Origin: Schistosoma haematobium
Lineage: Eukaryota > Platyhelminthes > Trematoda > Strigeidida > Schistosomatidae
Assembly: GCF_000699445.3 (NCBI RefSeq)
Contig: NC_067202.1
Location: forward strand, 12,181,924-12,245,923
Length of the DNA stretch: 64,000 nt
Direction of reading: 5' to 3'
Both the position numbers and the translations under genes were made by a program. Position 1 is the stretch's first letter, and every line of letters begins with the position of its first letter. This document shows, in pieces, positions 54,611 to 64,000 of this stretch. Under the pieces are notes generated by a model. That model searched no databases. It was not told where the DNA came from and was given only the letters and a program-made list of their open reading frames with translations.

Positions 54611-55342
54611 CAGTCATTAATTTATTATCTAATCAACAATTTATTTGTCTTTATGGTTTTCGACTAATGTGGTACAAATGAATCATTATTGATGAATCTC
54701 AATGTTATTGTTATGGTTTGTTTATCAACTAAATGTACCTTTTTTTTCAAACCTTAGGCATTAAGCTTATGAAGAGAATTACTTTCGTATGTTTAGTCGT
54801 TATTTTTGATGCTTTACAGATAAACAACCATATAGATCACTTGGTGATAAAAGTCAATAAACAAATAGACAAATCTCATGAACTTCAAATAAAACAATGA
54901 AACAATAATTTAGTTTAATTAAATTAAACAAAAAAGAAAACTAAACATAACAGTCTACATGACAATTCTTTGCCAGATTTCCATAGACAATGTGTAATGT
55001 CTATGTAAAGATCATATGATGCCAGTGTTTTGAATGTCATGTATTGTTGACTATTCACTTGTTAAATATTATTTAGTTGACAAAGTTTCTTCGAAATAAG
55101 ACAACAACAACAACAATCACTGTCTTTGTCTTGTTGGGTCCTTTATTTTGTTGTCATTTAGATTAGATGATGTCGTCGACGAGCTCGTCACATTAGTGGC
55201 CCGTGATCTAACTTCAGTTAGATTGTATGAATGATTGCTGTCGAAATACATATATATATCGTTAATCCTTGTTTATAATTATCGACTTATTCCGCTTTAG
55301 TGCAGAACGGAATTAAATAAGTCGAATACGAGAATGAATTTT

Positions 55343-55343
<1 letters not shown>

Positions 55344-55397
<54 letters not shown>
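55344..55397. repeat. TA dinucleotide microsatellite
   Basis: 54 bp of perfect alternating AT. It accounts for the Tyr-Ile repeat in the two - strand ORFs at 55287-55745. Confidence 0.95.
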
Positions 55398-55399
<2 letters not shown>

Positions 55400-55674
55400 G
55401 TACATCCACTGATCTGGACAGGAAATGAGAGGGATGAAGAGAATAGAAGAGAGTGAAGCAAAATGACGTGCTGTGGAGAAGGCATGCCAGCCAACTTGAT
55501 TTACTCAAACATGAATCAATATTTATAGTCACATAGAAATATGTTACAGATATGTGATAAATAGGAAAAGAAGTGTATACAAGAATCCTTACATAAAAAC
55601 AGTCAAGACTGTTAAGTGAATAATTAACTAAGTTAAAACGTGACTTAAGAAGAATGAATAAATTGGCCTGAAAT

Positions 55675-55745
55675 GTTAGAGAAGATTTGTAGCTCAGGTG
55701 GATGATTTTGATGGAGTTTTGTTCTCTGAGCTGGATCCAGCTCAA
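55675..55745 (-). repeat. 3' module theta, reversed
   Basis: AGAAGATTTGTAGCTCAGG, TGATGGAGTTTTGTTCTCTG is the reverse complement of the block at 57090-57155; similar blocks occur at 58430-58510 (-) and 62395-62530 (+). Confidence 0.55.
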
Positions 55746-55990
55746 TGAGATAGGAACTCACTGAAGACAATAGTGGACGGTGGTTCAATTTCATGGATTA
55801 GTTGGATGCCGGTCAGCTCGGTGTTGTAAAGGTTAAGCGTTCGCGCGCGAGATTGATAAGTCCTGAGTTCGGATCTCACGAGGCGGGATCGTAGATTCAC
55901 AATACTAAAGAATCCCATACTACAACGAAATGGTTGTTCAGTGCTTCTAGGTTTTCTATACTAGTCTATCTTCAATTAAAATCTCCACAA
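55745..55990 (+). mobile_element. Beta SINE, long form, decayed core
   Basis: AACTCACTGAAGACAATAG, GGATGCCGGTCAGCTCGG, GAGGCGGGATCG and TACTACAACGAAATGG mark the full order of the beta unit. CTAAAGA and the altered stem regions mean no hammerhead fold. Confidence 0.55.
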
Positions 55991-56354
55991 ATATCCCTTC
56001 TGATATAAATTTTTCTTTGATTAATAATAATCTCAATTAACCAATCAGCAATGAGTTATGTTTTTTAAAATCCTATTGGCTAGTATAAATGATCTGATGA
56101 AGGTCACTTTGGTGAAAAAAAATTTTTTTATTTTTTATTTTGTAAATGTTATGTCATATGTTTTCTTCTTAGCAATGGGAAATATAATACAAAGCCAAAA
56201 TAATATAAAAGAACACACACTGGTATCCACATAAGAAAAGAATCAGCTATGTTGATAGTTTTGTTGATTTTCATGTAGATATCTCTATGAACTTGTCACA
56301 TGTTGAATATATTTTCAATAGTCAGTTAGGTAAATATTCACTTGTATATATATG

Positions 56355-57010
56355 CACAGATGAAGACAACTAGTTTAGCAGCAGCCTTTGTATCAGTAGG
56401 CGTCAATGTGCACAAAGGAAAAAGCAGGATCCTCAAATTCGACATGGAGAATACCAACCCAATCATACATGATGTAGATACTTTTGGACAGGTGGGAAAT
56501 TTCACGTATCTGCTAAGCATCATCGATGAAAAAGCAGGATGTGATGCAGATGTAAAGGCGAGGATTGACAAAGCAAGGATTGCATACCTACAATTAAAGA
56601 ATAAATGTAACCCAAAATAAATATCGAAGTCATAATATTCGATACGATCATGAAGACAGTCTTACTGTATGAAGCTGGAACTTCCCAAACTACTACAAAC
56701 ATCATCAAGAAGACAGAAATATTTATAAGCAATTGTCTATCCAAGATCGTCAAAATCCATTGGCCGGATACCATCAGCTACACACGTACTGTGGGAGAGA
56801 ACAAATAGACTTTTAGTTGAACAGTAAATTAGCTGAGGATGTTGGAAGTGGATAGGGCATACATTACTGAAGTCATCAAACTGGATCACGAAGAAGCAGA
56901 AATGTAAAGAATGAATAGCAACTGGAAAGAACTGGAAACGGCTGCTTAAGACAGAGTTGGATGGAGAATGCTGGTGGGCGACTTATGCTACTCCACAAGT
57001 GGTAACAGGC
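56355..57010 (+). pseudogene. RTE-like reverse transcriptase 3' fragment, + strand
   Basis: Frame at 56360-56619 reads VGVNVHKGKSRILKFDMENT and CDADVKARIDKARIAYLQLK, ending in a stop; later frames give [15 protein letters not shown] and MLVGD-like pieces. This is the same thumb-to-C-terminus region as at 48885-49565 but in + orientation and differently broken. A theta module follows directly. Confidence 0.8.
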
Positions 57011-57019
57011 GTAAGTATA

Positions 57020-57165
57020 TATATACCTGAATTTTGTGCTGATGATGTCGTTCAGAAGAACGATGAGAGCCTCACGACCAAACCATCCAGCTCAGAGAAC
57101 AAAACTCCATCAGAATCATCCACCTGAGCTATAAATCTTCTCCACCATCTCAGAGTTCTTATTTA
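57020..57165 (+). repeat. 3' module theta
   Basis: GATGATGTCGTTCAGAAG, ACCATCCAGCTCAGAGAAC and CCACCTGAGCTATAAATC, directly after the reverse transcriptase remnant. It may be the 3' UTR of that element or a separate short repeat. Confidence 0.55.
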
Positions 57166-57299
57166 TTTCTTGCAGAAATTATAAGATCAGTTGAATATTG
57201 TATACTTTTCTTTTGGATATACATGTACCTTTTCTTTATTGTTATTCTATAATTAGTTAGATAAATTAGTTAAAAAAAGGAAATATTTTTGTTTTTAAT

Positions 57300-57675
57300 T
57301 TCAAAAGTTGAGATCATGAGTCGATTGAAAACAGAACATCATGGAAAACCTGGAAGAAATGGACAGTTGTTTCGTACTATTATGGGACTCCTCAGCACTC
57401 CGCCCGGCGGGATCCGAACTCACGACCTATCAGTCTCACGCGCGAACGCTTAATCACTAGATCACTGAGCCGGCATCCAACAGTGTTAATGTTTAACTTC
57501 AACTAATCTACGAAAGTGAGCGATAAATCCACCATTGTCTTCATTGAGTTACTATCTCATAACAGACTCAGTTGAACTCCACTGGTCACTGCTTTTCACT
57601 AGAACTCCAATAAATATCTCTTGAAGCCAGTCAATAGTGAGGATATGTTGATTAGTATCAGAAGTTATTTTTGTA
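57300..57675 (-). mobile_element. Beta SINE, long form, - strand
   Basis: Reverse-strand end block, hammerhead remnant, GGATCCGAACTCACG (B box), CACTGAGCCGGC (A box), upstream block CTTCATTGAGTTACTATC. In the core CTGAGGA and GAAA survive but stem II (GTCC/GTAC) and stem I do not pair properly. Confidence 0.65.
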
Positions 57676-58024
57676 GAGATTATAGTAATTTTAGTTAATA
57701 AAGTGAAACGGAGTAAATGTAAGTAATATCTGATGACTTGTAATTACAATGAAATACTGTTACATAATCGCATAAATACAGACAAATTTCGTTTGATAAT
57801 TGGTGGTAAGAAGTTTGATTTTAAAAAAAGTTACTTGAATTATTTTCGAAATATTCTTATATTTTTATGGTTACTTATTAGTAGTATTAATTTTATTCAG
57901 AAATTTACTAATCATCCTAAGGACGAATGATTGTGATGTGTACAAGCTAAGATTAGCATGGAAATAATGTACATATAGTAAATAGAAGAGAATTGTAGGT
58001 TGTATTCGTCATAGACTGATATAC

Positions 58025-58240
58025 AATATAGTAAGCCGTGTCCTGGGTTTCATGTCGACTACCTCCAACCACCACCTAATCTCAATATATAGTGCACCCA
58101 GTGTCAAGTCACCTAGACTGGTGGCCACATTGCAACATGGTCGATAGTATTCGATCTGCACTACATAAGGACTTGACACTAATGACATTGATCACCACCC
58201 AGTGATCAATCAATTGGGAATCTATGGATACTTTATTAAT
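58025..58240. mobile_element. Gamma SINE, rearranged copy
   Basis: 58029-58085 matches the gamma unit from the hammerhead cleavage region onward (GTCCTGGGTTTC, CGACTACCTCCAACCACC). It is followed by the reverse complement of the gamma 5' part (GGCCACATTGCAACATGG, ATCACCACCCAGTGATCAAT). The two halves of the unit are thus in opposite orientation. Confidence 0.6.
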
Positions 58241-58261
58241 GTAGGGCGTTTGAATTTTTCA

Positions 58262-58410
58262 ATAGGGTACTATGTGCACTGCTGAGGAGTCCCATACCAG
58301 GACGAAACGGCCGTCCAGTGCTTCCAGGTTTTCAGTGGTGGTCTAGCTTCAACTGACTCATGATTTCAACCTGTGAAATTTCAAAAACTCTCCACAAAAC
58401 CCATCCTGAT
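58262..58410 (+). mobile_element. Beta SINE, 5' truncated, with intact hammerhead
   Basis: Begins a few bases before the hammerhead and continues through TTCCAGGTTTTCAGTGGTGG and CTCATGATTTCAACCTGTG. It lacks the tRNA-like head, so it cannot be transcribed by pol III on its own. Confidence 0.7.
58277..58320 (+). ncRNA. Hammerhead ribozyme, beta family, intact
   Basis: CACTG, CTGAGGA (58282-58288), stem II GTCC/GGAC with a CATACCA loop, GAAA (58304-58307), CGGCCG, TC at 58314-58315, CAGTG. All core bases and the three helices are present, identical in layout to the copy at 53351. Confidence 0.72.
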
Positions 58411-58424
58411 ACTATGTTTGTTTT

Positions 58425-58515
58425 TGATGGAGTTATGTTCTCTGAGCTGGATGGTTTAGTCATGAAGCTTTTATCATTCCTCTGAACGACATCATCAGTA
58501 CAAACTTCTACCATG
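58425..58515 (-). repeat. 3' module theta, reversed
   Basis: TGATGGAGTTATGTTCTCTG, AGCTGGATGGTTTAGTCATG and CTGAACGACATCATCAG are the reverse complement of the theta module. Confidence 0.55.
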
Positions 58516-58779
58516 CTTGTTGAATGATGATAAATACGACTATACAGTTTCAGTAAGTGTTGTCAAAAAAACAATCCTTAATGAACGATCGATTCTAGCC
58601 GTTTCTAATGACCCCACGCTTGTACTATATACAAGAGAAAAGGGTACGAACTGCTAAACCATTAACTAGTGATAAGTATTTATTTAATGTTCAAAATAAA
58701 TCCGAAATGTTTTATGGATATACCACTATTTATATGCTTTTGTTATTGTTTACTTGAAACTTCCTATTGATGTCTAGCA

Positions 58780-59060
58780 CTGAAAATGATCAATGCAGTT
58801 GGATCGTTGTTGGCATATATGAATATTGTGCGAACTGCCTAGGTATTGTCTCAATTTACCAGCATTATGAACAAAGATGGATAGGGACTAGCAGTGGAAT
58901 CCAGTTTGGCGCACGTTTCCTCCTATTTGGGACTCGTCAACTGGATGTACCCGATTCTCATAATTGTTGATGTTCACTCTAAGACCTGAACTCAGTAACA
59001 TTCGCTTCAAACGCCATCGCGTTATCCACTCAGCTACTGAGTCCTGGTAGCTACTTGCTT
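58780..59060 (-). mobile_element. Alpha SINE, long - copy
   Basis: Reverse-strand body (GGATAGGGACTAGCAGTGG, CACGTTTCCTCC, GACTCGTCAACTGG), B box (GACCTGAACTCAG) and head (GTTATCCACTCAGCTACTGA). The core reads TTGACGA and stem II ends mispair, so it is probably inactive. Part of its distal end (TTGTTGGCATATGTGAAT) is repeated at 59149-59205. Confidence 0.6.
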
Positions 59061-59814
59061 GTGCAATCGGGAGAGGTCTAAATTTGCTTGGTATTTTTAC
59101 CTTTTATCTTCTCATTGATGCTTAGCACTGCAACTGATCAACCGCTTGTTGGCATATGTGAATCCAGTCCGAACTGCTTCAATATTGCCTTAATTCACAA
59201 ACAATTCACAATACAATTTTTTTGAGATAATTGACAAAGTAATGTGTTTAAACAAAAGAAATTCATTGTTATCAATAAACTGTTTCATTATTATGATTAT
59301 TGTTATAATACTGCTCTGAATTTAAACATAAAAGCGATGTTTCAATGATGATTTTACTTTATCCATGTGAACAAAATCATATGGATATTAAATTAACACA
59401 GATGGCAATAATTGATTCTCTCACTATTTTGTAAATTGTCTAAATTCAGACCAATACATTAGTGTATTCTAATTGATTGAGTTCAAAAATGAAATGCTCT
59501 CAGCTAGACTTGACCATCCTCATTTCAATATCGTATGCTGTCCAATCAGTGGGTAGTATGCAAAGTCTTAGCAGCAGTTACCCAGTACTTATTCATATTA
59601 GTTCATGATGAAACCTGTCTTTAAGTAGGAATCGTGTTCTATCAATCCTTCAATTCTATGCAACAAAACATTCAACTTCAAAATCTATTTAAAAACCATC
59701 CAAAACATTGACCAGACAACAATATTTCACTCAACAGTCTTATTCTACATGTTCATAAAGGAGGACAAATGAAATCCAATTGATTTTGGAAAGTATGATT
59801 TTGTTTTGTTTCAT

Positions 59815-59940
59815 CAAACCGGGTCAGTTGTGAGATAGTAAGTCACTGATGACAATGGTGGATGTGTTGCTCAATTTGGTGGATTAGTTGAAGTTACACA
59901 TGAACACCGTTGGATTAACTCATAATCTCAACTGTTGAAA
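59815..59940 (+). repeat. Beta SINE upstream block, truncated
   Basis: GTGAGATAGTAAGTCACTG, TGACAATGGTGGATG and AACACCGTTGGAT match the upstream block of the long beta form, then jump to the end block (CATAATCTCAACTG) with the head and hammerhead deleted. Confidence 0.55.
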
Positions 59941-60074
59941 TTAATCAAACAAAATTTAGCAAGTATATTCATACAAGATACTTGTGATACTTTTCAGTGA
60001 TCTTATCCTGTTATTGAGATAATCCAATCTATGTCAAATTGAATTAAAATTTGTACCGTTTACACAAGTGATTG

Positions 60075-60175
60075 ACTGTGTGGATTTAGTAGTTCATTGA
60101 AGAAGGCGATGAGGCTTTCAGAACGATTGTTAATGGGTTTGAGTCTTGGAGTGAATGTCAACTGTGAATGGAACT
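60075..60175 (+). repeat. Alpha SINE head, decayed
   Basis: TTTAGTAGTTCATTGAAG and ATGGGTTTGAGTCTTGGAG resemble the alpha A and B boxes; the hammerhead part is absent. Confidence 0.4.
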
Positions 60176-60479
60176 AGTTTAGCTTTAAAATAAATAATTG
60201 CCAACTACCGAATTGTTCGTAAGTATTATTGACAAGTACTATTACGCTAATAGGTGGAGTACCATTTAACGTCAAGGTTTACTAAATGGTTGTCTCATTC
60301 CACTTTGAAATGTTCTTGTGGTACACTTATAAATTGTGTTCCACCTTAAATAGAGCTTAAAATCTCTCTATCTTGCTTTAAACATGCTACGATGGAGTTT
60401 TTAAGTGAAAAATCATAAGATAATCACTTTCAACTCCAGTTAAGTTTTACAATATACCACTAACCATTCACTTGCTATT

Positions 60480-60612
60480 GTTTGCTTGTATCCCGGAGTG
60501 ATCATCATCTCTAGGAGGGAGGAACATCCAGCTGACGAGTCCCAAATAGAACTAAACGTGAGTCAAACTGGATTCCTTTGCCAACCACTATCCATCTTTG
60601 CTTATACCACTA
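60480..60612 (+). mobile_element. Alpha SINE body
   Basis: ACATCCAGCTGACGAGTCCC and AACTGGATTCCTTTGCC with CTGACGA at 60532-60538, but the GAAA box reads TAAA and stem II is broken, so it is inactive. Confidence 0.6.
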
Positions 60613-60942
60613 ACCATGTTAAATATTATCATCGATAGGCAACGATCACACCCTCTATATTAGGCAGACGTTATATATGTAATTACAGGTAAATGAAATT
60701 AACTTTAATTATCAGTAGTGGTATTATACTGTGATATTTTATATTTCGGATAAATAAACTCAATAATTGTATTGAGTTTTTATAAAGTATTTACATTAGG
60801 AATCCGACCAAACTCAGTGAGTACTATATACATAGCCTGTTTTAAATTGTTCTCACACCATGGCTACCAATGTCTTTTATCAAGATTGTGTAGTTTTCCC
60901 AGGTTTTTGTCATGACATGACATATTGTTAGTTTCAAGATTA

Positions 60943-61008
60943 ACTACTACTACTATTACTACTACTACGACTACTACTAATAGTGGTAGTAGTAGTAGTT
61001 GTTGTTGT
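60943..61008. repeat. ACT/AGT inverted microsatellite
   Basis: An ACT-type trinucleotide run (60943-60978) is followed directly by AGT-type repeats (60981-61008), so the segment is its own inverted repeat and could form a hairpin. A similar mixed AGT/AAT segment lies at 61400-61450. Confidence 0.85.
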
Positions 61009-62216
61009 AATAATATTGATGATATTTCCATATATCCGTGTAAAATCCAACATATATTTAAAAATGAAAATGTTCGTCTCCTCTCTTCCTTTTCTTTTTT
61101 TCCCTTTACACTTTAGTTCTAATATTCCCATGTTTTTTTCTGATTATCATTCTTATTTCTATATTCCTTATTATTGTTCTTTTTTTTCTTTTTTGTATTC
61201 TCCCCCCCCATTTCACTCATCCTCTCATTACTTATAATGAAACAAATTACTGAACCTCTATTCAAAGAAGATTCAACTGAATAATGTAAAACTAGTTATT
61301 ACATAATCTTCTTCTGGAAAAAAAAAGTGTATCATGAAACTTCTACGTGACTACTACTTTGTACGTTACAAATAATGGAACATTTTCTATCTTGTTACTA
61401 GTAATACTAGTAGTACTAATAGTAATAGTAATGGTAATAGTAATACGGTTCAGTAGTAGAATAAAGGAATAAATGATGCTTAAACTAATATCTGTGTAAT
61501 GATCACAGTGTGTATAAGTGTCCATTGTAATGAATTAAATGAATTGAATATAATTTAATATATAGAAATTAATTTATTCAACACTTATAGAAAAATAAAA
61601 AAGAAGTATATCAAGAAAGAAAAAAAAAGAACTTTTGGAAAATTTATTTAGAAAAGTAAATGGCGTAGTTACAAAGAACGATTTATATATATCGAAGTAA
61701 TGTCCGTTTGTGTATATGTGTGTGTATGTGGGATGAAAGTTATACATTGAATTGTTAATCATGTATTTAAGTAGTATTGTGATGTATATATGTATATGTG
61801 TGTGTGATATTGATATCGACAGATATCATGAGGATACTGGCGGCCTACTTGAATATCTGGGCTACCTGTTCCTCCGATCTACATATTTTATCAAGTTATC
61901 TGTTTTATTGTTTGTTTTAGCACATCATTATGTCTATTGTGCGCACAATCTATTCAGGCGAGTTTATGAAAAGTTTACAACCTTTCGCTATACGGGATAC
62001 ATAAAGGTACAATCAGCGACATCATGGTGGCTGGCAATATGCAATGAAACGAATGAACATTAATCAAATGTGGATTACCGAACTCCTAACATCTAACTGG
62101 TCATCATTCAAAATTTATCGTCACAATCGATCAAGATATAAGAAAAGGAAACTTGTTGAAATTCTTTATGCTGAGAATTCTATGTTGTACCAAAAATATA
62201 ATGTTGAATAAAGCTT

Positions 62217-62240
62217 TTAATAATAATAATAATAATAATA
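62217..62240. repeat. AAT trinucleotide microsatellite
   Basis: Eight AAT units directly before repeat eta copy 3; it could be the tail of an upstream insertion. Confidence 0.8.
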
Positions 62241-62370
62241 TAAGTAGTATGTATCATCAATCGAAAGTGAAATGTCTGATGGCAGAAGGTTAAGTAGATC
62301 AAAGAATAGAGAACGAAAACAGTGAATGATTAGTTTGGAGACGATAGAACAATGAAGTCTGAGACGATTA
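62240..62370 (+). repeat. Dispersed repeat eta, copy 3
   Basis: TAAGTAGTATGTATCATCAA, AGTGAAATGTCTGATGGCAG and GATAGAACAATGAAGTCTG match 46787-47000. A theta module follows at 62395-62530. Confidence 0.55.
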
Positions 62371-62394
62371 ACTGAATAACATCATCAACACAAA

Positions 62395-62530
62395 CTTCTA
62401 TCTGAAATTTGCGCTGATGTTGTCGTTCAAAAGAACGATGAAAGCTACACGAACAAACCATCCAGCTTAGAGGACAAAACTCAATCAAAATCATCTACCT
62501 GAGCTACAAATCTTCTCCATCATCTCAGTA
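62395..62530 (+). repeat. 3' module theta
   Basis: TTGTCGTTCAAAAGAACG, ACCATCCAGCTTAGAGGAC and CTACCTGAGCTACAAATC, same order as at 57020. Confidence 0.6.
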
Positions 62531-62654
62531 TATATGTATATTCATGGAATGTCTATAGAATTCCTCCAAATCTATCGAGATCTATTTGTTGCTGTTATAA
62601 TTTGTTTCCTTGTGCCCTATTAATATATAACTTAATGATATCGCCAATTGGAGA

Positions 62655-62890
62655 AAAGTGATTCATCGACCGAGTCAATGACGCATAAAACCCGTACGAA
62701 CAGTCTAGAGTCCTTATCGATCCTTCTCTTTACCTGTTAGTTTCAGAACACCAATCTCAGCTTCCACGATATGAATTATGTATTTCAAACATACTGGGTT
62801 TACATGCACCAGCCAAACAGACCACATCGTACCACAAAATAGGAAACAACATATGTACAAGATCTAGTCGAAAGTGGCTGTGAATGTGAA
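62655..62890. repeat. Dispersed repeat epsilon, copy 2
   Basis: CAGACCACATCGTACCA, GTATTTCAAACATACTGGG and CAGCTTCCACGATATGAA parallel 41940-42060. Unknown family. Confidence 0.5.
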
Positions 62891-63394
62891 AGACTGTATT
62901 TAATCGACTGAACATAACTCAAGAACGGTAAATCATATAATGGTAGTCTATGGGTCAAAATAAAGCTCATTGTAAGAAGAACATGAATATGCATAGTGCA
63001 GCTACTTAACAATAACACAAAAAGAATATGTGTATTGTATTAGTCCATAAATAGATCGCAACAGTTACCATTCATTACTTTTTATAACTGCAGAAAAACT
63101 ATTACTTGTTACATATTATAACCGTACTAAATTGATGCAACTCTAGAAAAGGCAGAATGTAATATTGTATCTGACAAACTATTTATAAACCAATAAAACA
63201 TTAAGCTTAAAAACAGCTAGTGTTTAACTTCCTATAAATAAGTATGACTAAACCCCCCACTGAGTTATATATGATTTATTTATCTGGTCACCAGCTATAT
63301 TTGAACAAACATAACGAAAAAAATTGACCAACTAATCAATAAAATAATGGAAGATGAATGCGCAATATCATGGATTAACCGAATCTAGATGTTA

Positions 63395-63585
63395 TTACCG
63401 TTGAATGCCGGGTCAATGATCTAGAGATCAAGAGTTCGCGTTCAAAATCGAAGGTCATGGATTCGAGTTCTACATGTGAAATCATGGATGAGAGTTCCAT
63501 ACTAGGATAAAAAAGCGATTCAGTGCTTCCAGATTGTCAATGATGGTGTAATATTGATCAGTTTACAATTTCAATACAACAACTT
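63395..63585 (+). repeat. Beta SINE, decayed
   Basis: GTTGAATGCCGGGTCAATG, GGATTCGAGTTC (B box), GTTCCATACTAGGAT and CAGTGCTTCCAG follow the beta order. GAAA has become AAAA and the CTGANGA box is lost. Confidence 0.55.
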
Positions 63586-63659
63586 GATGTATTTATGCAA
63601 TTTGTAAATATCAATAAAATAAATTTCTTTAGTTGGTCCTTCCTAACACTAACTCTCCA

Positions 63660-64000
63660 CAGCCCCCAAATGCCCTGGTACGACCGAGAGTAAGGAGAGT
63701 CAGCTCTCTCTTGAAATGCTCTCACATGGCCACGCGTATATAGCCTCTGCCAGGGAAGTCCTACACACTGCCTTCTCGTGGAGGGGGGTGTTGTTTATGA
63801 AATTGAGAGGACGTAAAGCGTAGGAACCAGTCGTTGATCACCGGCTACCATGGGACTGCATCTCCTTAGTATGTCCCACTGTCTTGTGGATCAGATCTTC
63901 AGGTCGAAAGCTCTGGGTGTGGCCCCCTAAGAAAACCACCTACTTTAGTTTGGGCACCCGGACAGTATCACAGCTCTCCCATATATCAAATGAGATCTGT
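63660..64000 (+). mobile_element. Delta retroposon running off the window end
   Basis: Starts AGCCCCCAAATGCCCTGG and proceeds through CACATGGCCACGCGTATA and the GGACTGCATCTCC block to the window edge; the tail side is not included. Confidence 0.7.

Noticed and set aside
55287..55745. 152-residue - strand ORF with a Tyr-Ile repeat
   Set aside because: The repeat is a TA microsatellite read as protein; the rest shows no family or codon signal.
57036..57080. Hammerhead-like CTGATGA ... GAGA in the theta module
   Set aside because: A stem II-like hairpin (TCGTT/AACGA) is present, but there is an extra base after CTGATGA, no UH cleavage site and no stem I or III partner.

Overview
The window looks like nuclear DNA of a blood fluke (Schistosoma). 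It is AT-rich and intron-dense. It is full of tRNA-derived short retroposons whose bodies carry hammerhead-ribozyme cores of the kind known from the schistosome Sm-alpha satellite, and it also holds degraded non-LTR reverse transcriptase fragments. The species cannot be fixed from the window alone.

One protein-coding gene is supported. It lies on the + strand from about 2.96 kb to 36.29 kb and encodes a LAMMER/CDC2-like kinase (CLK, Doa family), a nuclear dual-specificity kinase of the type that phosphorylates SR splicing factors. I traced 17 coding exons whose splice phases agree from end to end. Eight exons (2964-18419) encode a very long Ser/Arg/Asn-rich, mostly disordered N-terminal region of about 2,280 residues. 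Nine exons (19694-36291) encode the linker, a complete kinase domain (GEGTFG loop, ALK lysine, [11 protein letters not shown], the EHLAMMER signature) and a Ser-rich tail. The weakest link is the acceptor at 15957.

The most interesting coding feature is a pair of exons, 34176-34263 and 34699-34792, that encode two different versions of the same kinase-insert segment. Both run from phase 2 to phase 0. Using both, or neither, breaks the frame, so they behave like a mutually exclusive pair that would give two kinase isoforms.

Region by region: 1-2.9 kb holds no recognised gene; 3-36 kb is the CLK gene, its introns invaded by retroposons mainly at 13.8, 20.4, 21.5, 23, 24.3, 26.3, 28-29.2 and 35.7 kb; 36.3-38.1 kb is the 3' UTR and flank; 38.1-64 kb is gene-free and packed with repeats. 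These repeats include four reverse transcriptase remnants, about ten copies of a roughly 480-bp retroposon with a (TAAA)n-type tail, three tRNA-like/hammerhead SINE families (called alpha, beta and gamma here), a 484-bp GTTA tetranucleotide array and several microsatellites. No true tRNA, rRNA, CRISPR or prokaryotic feature is present.
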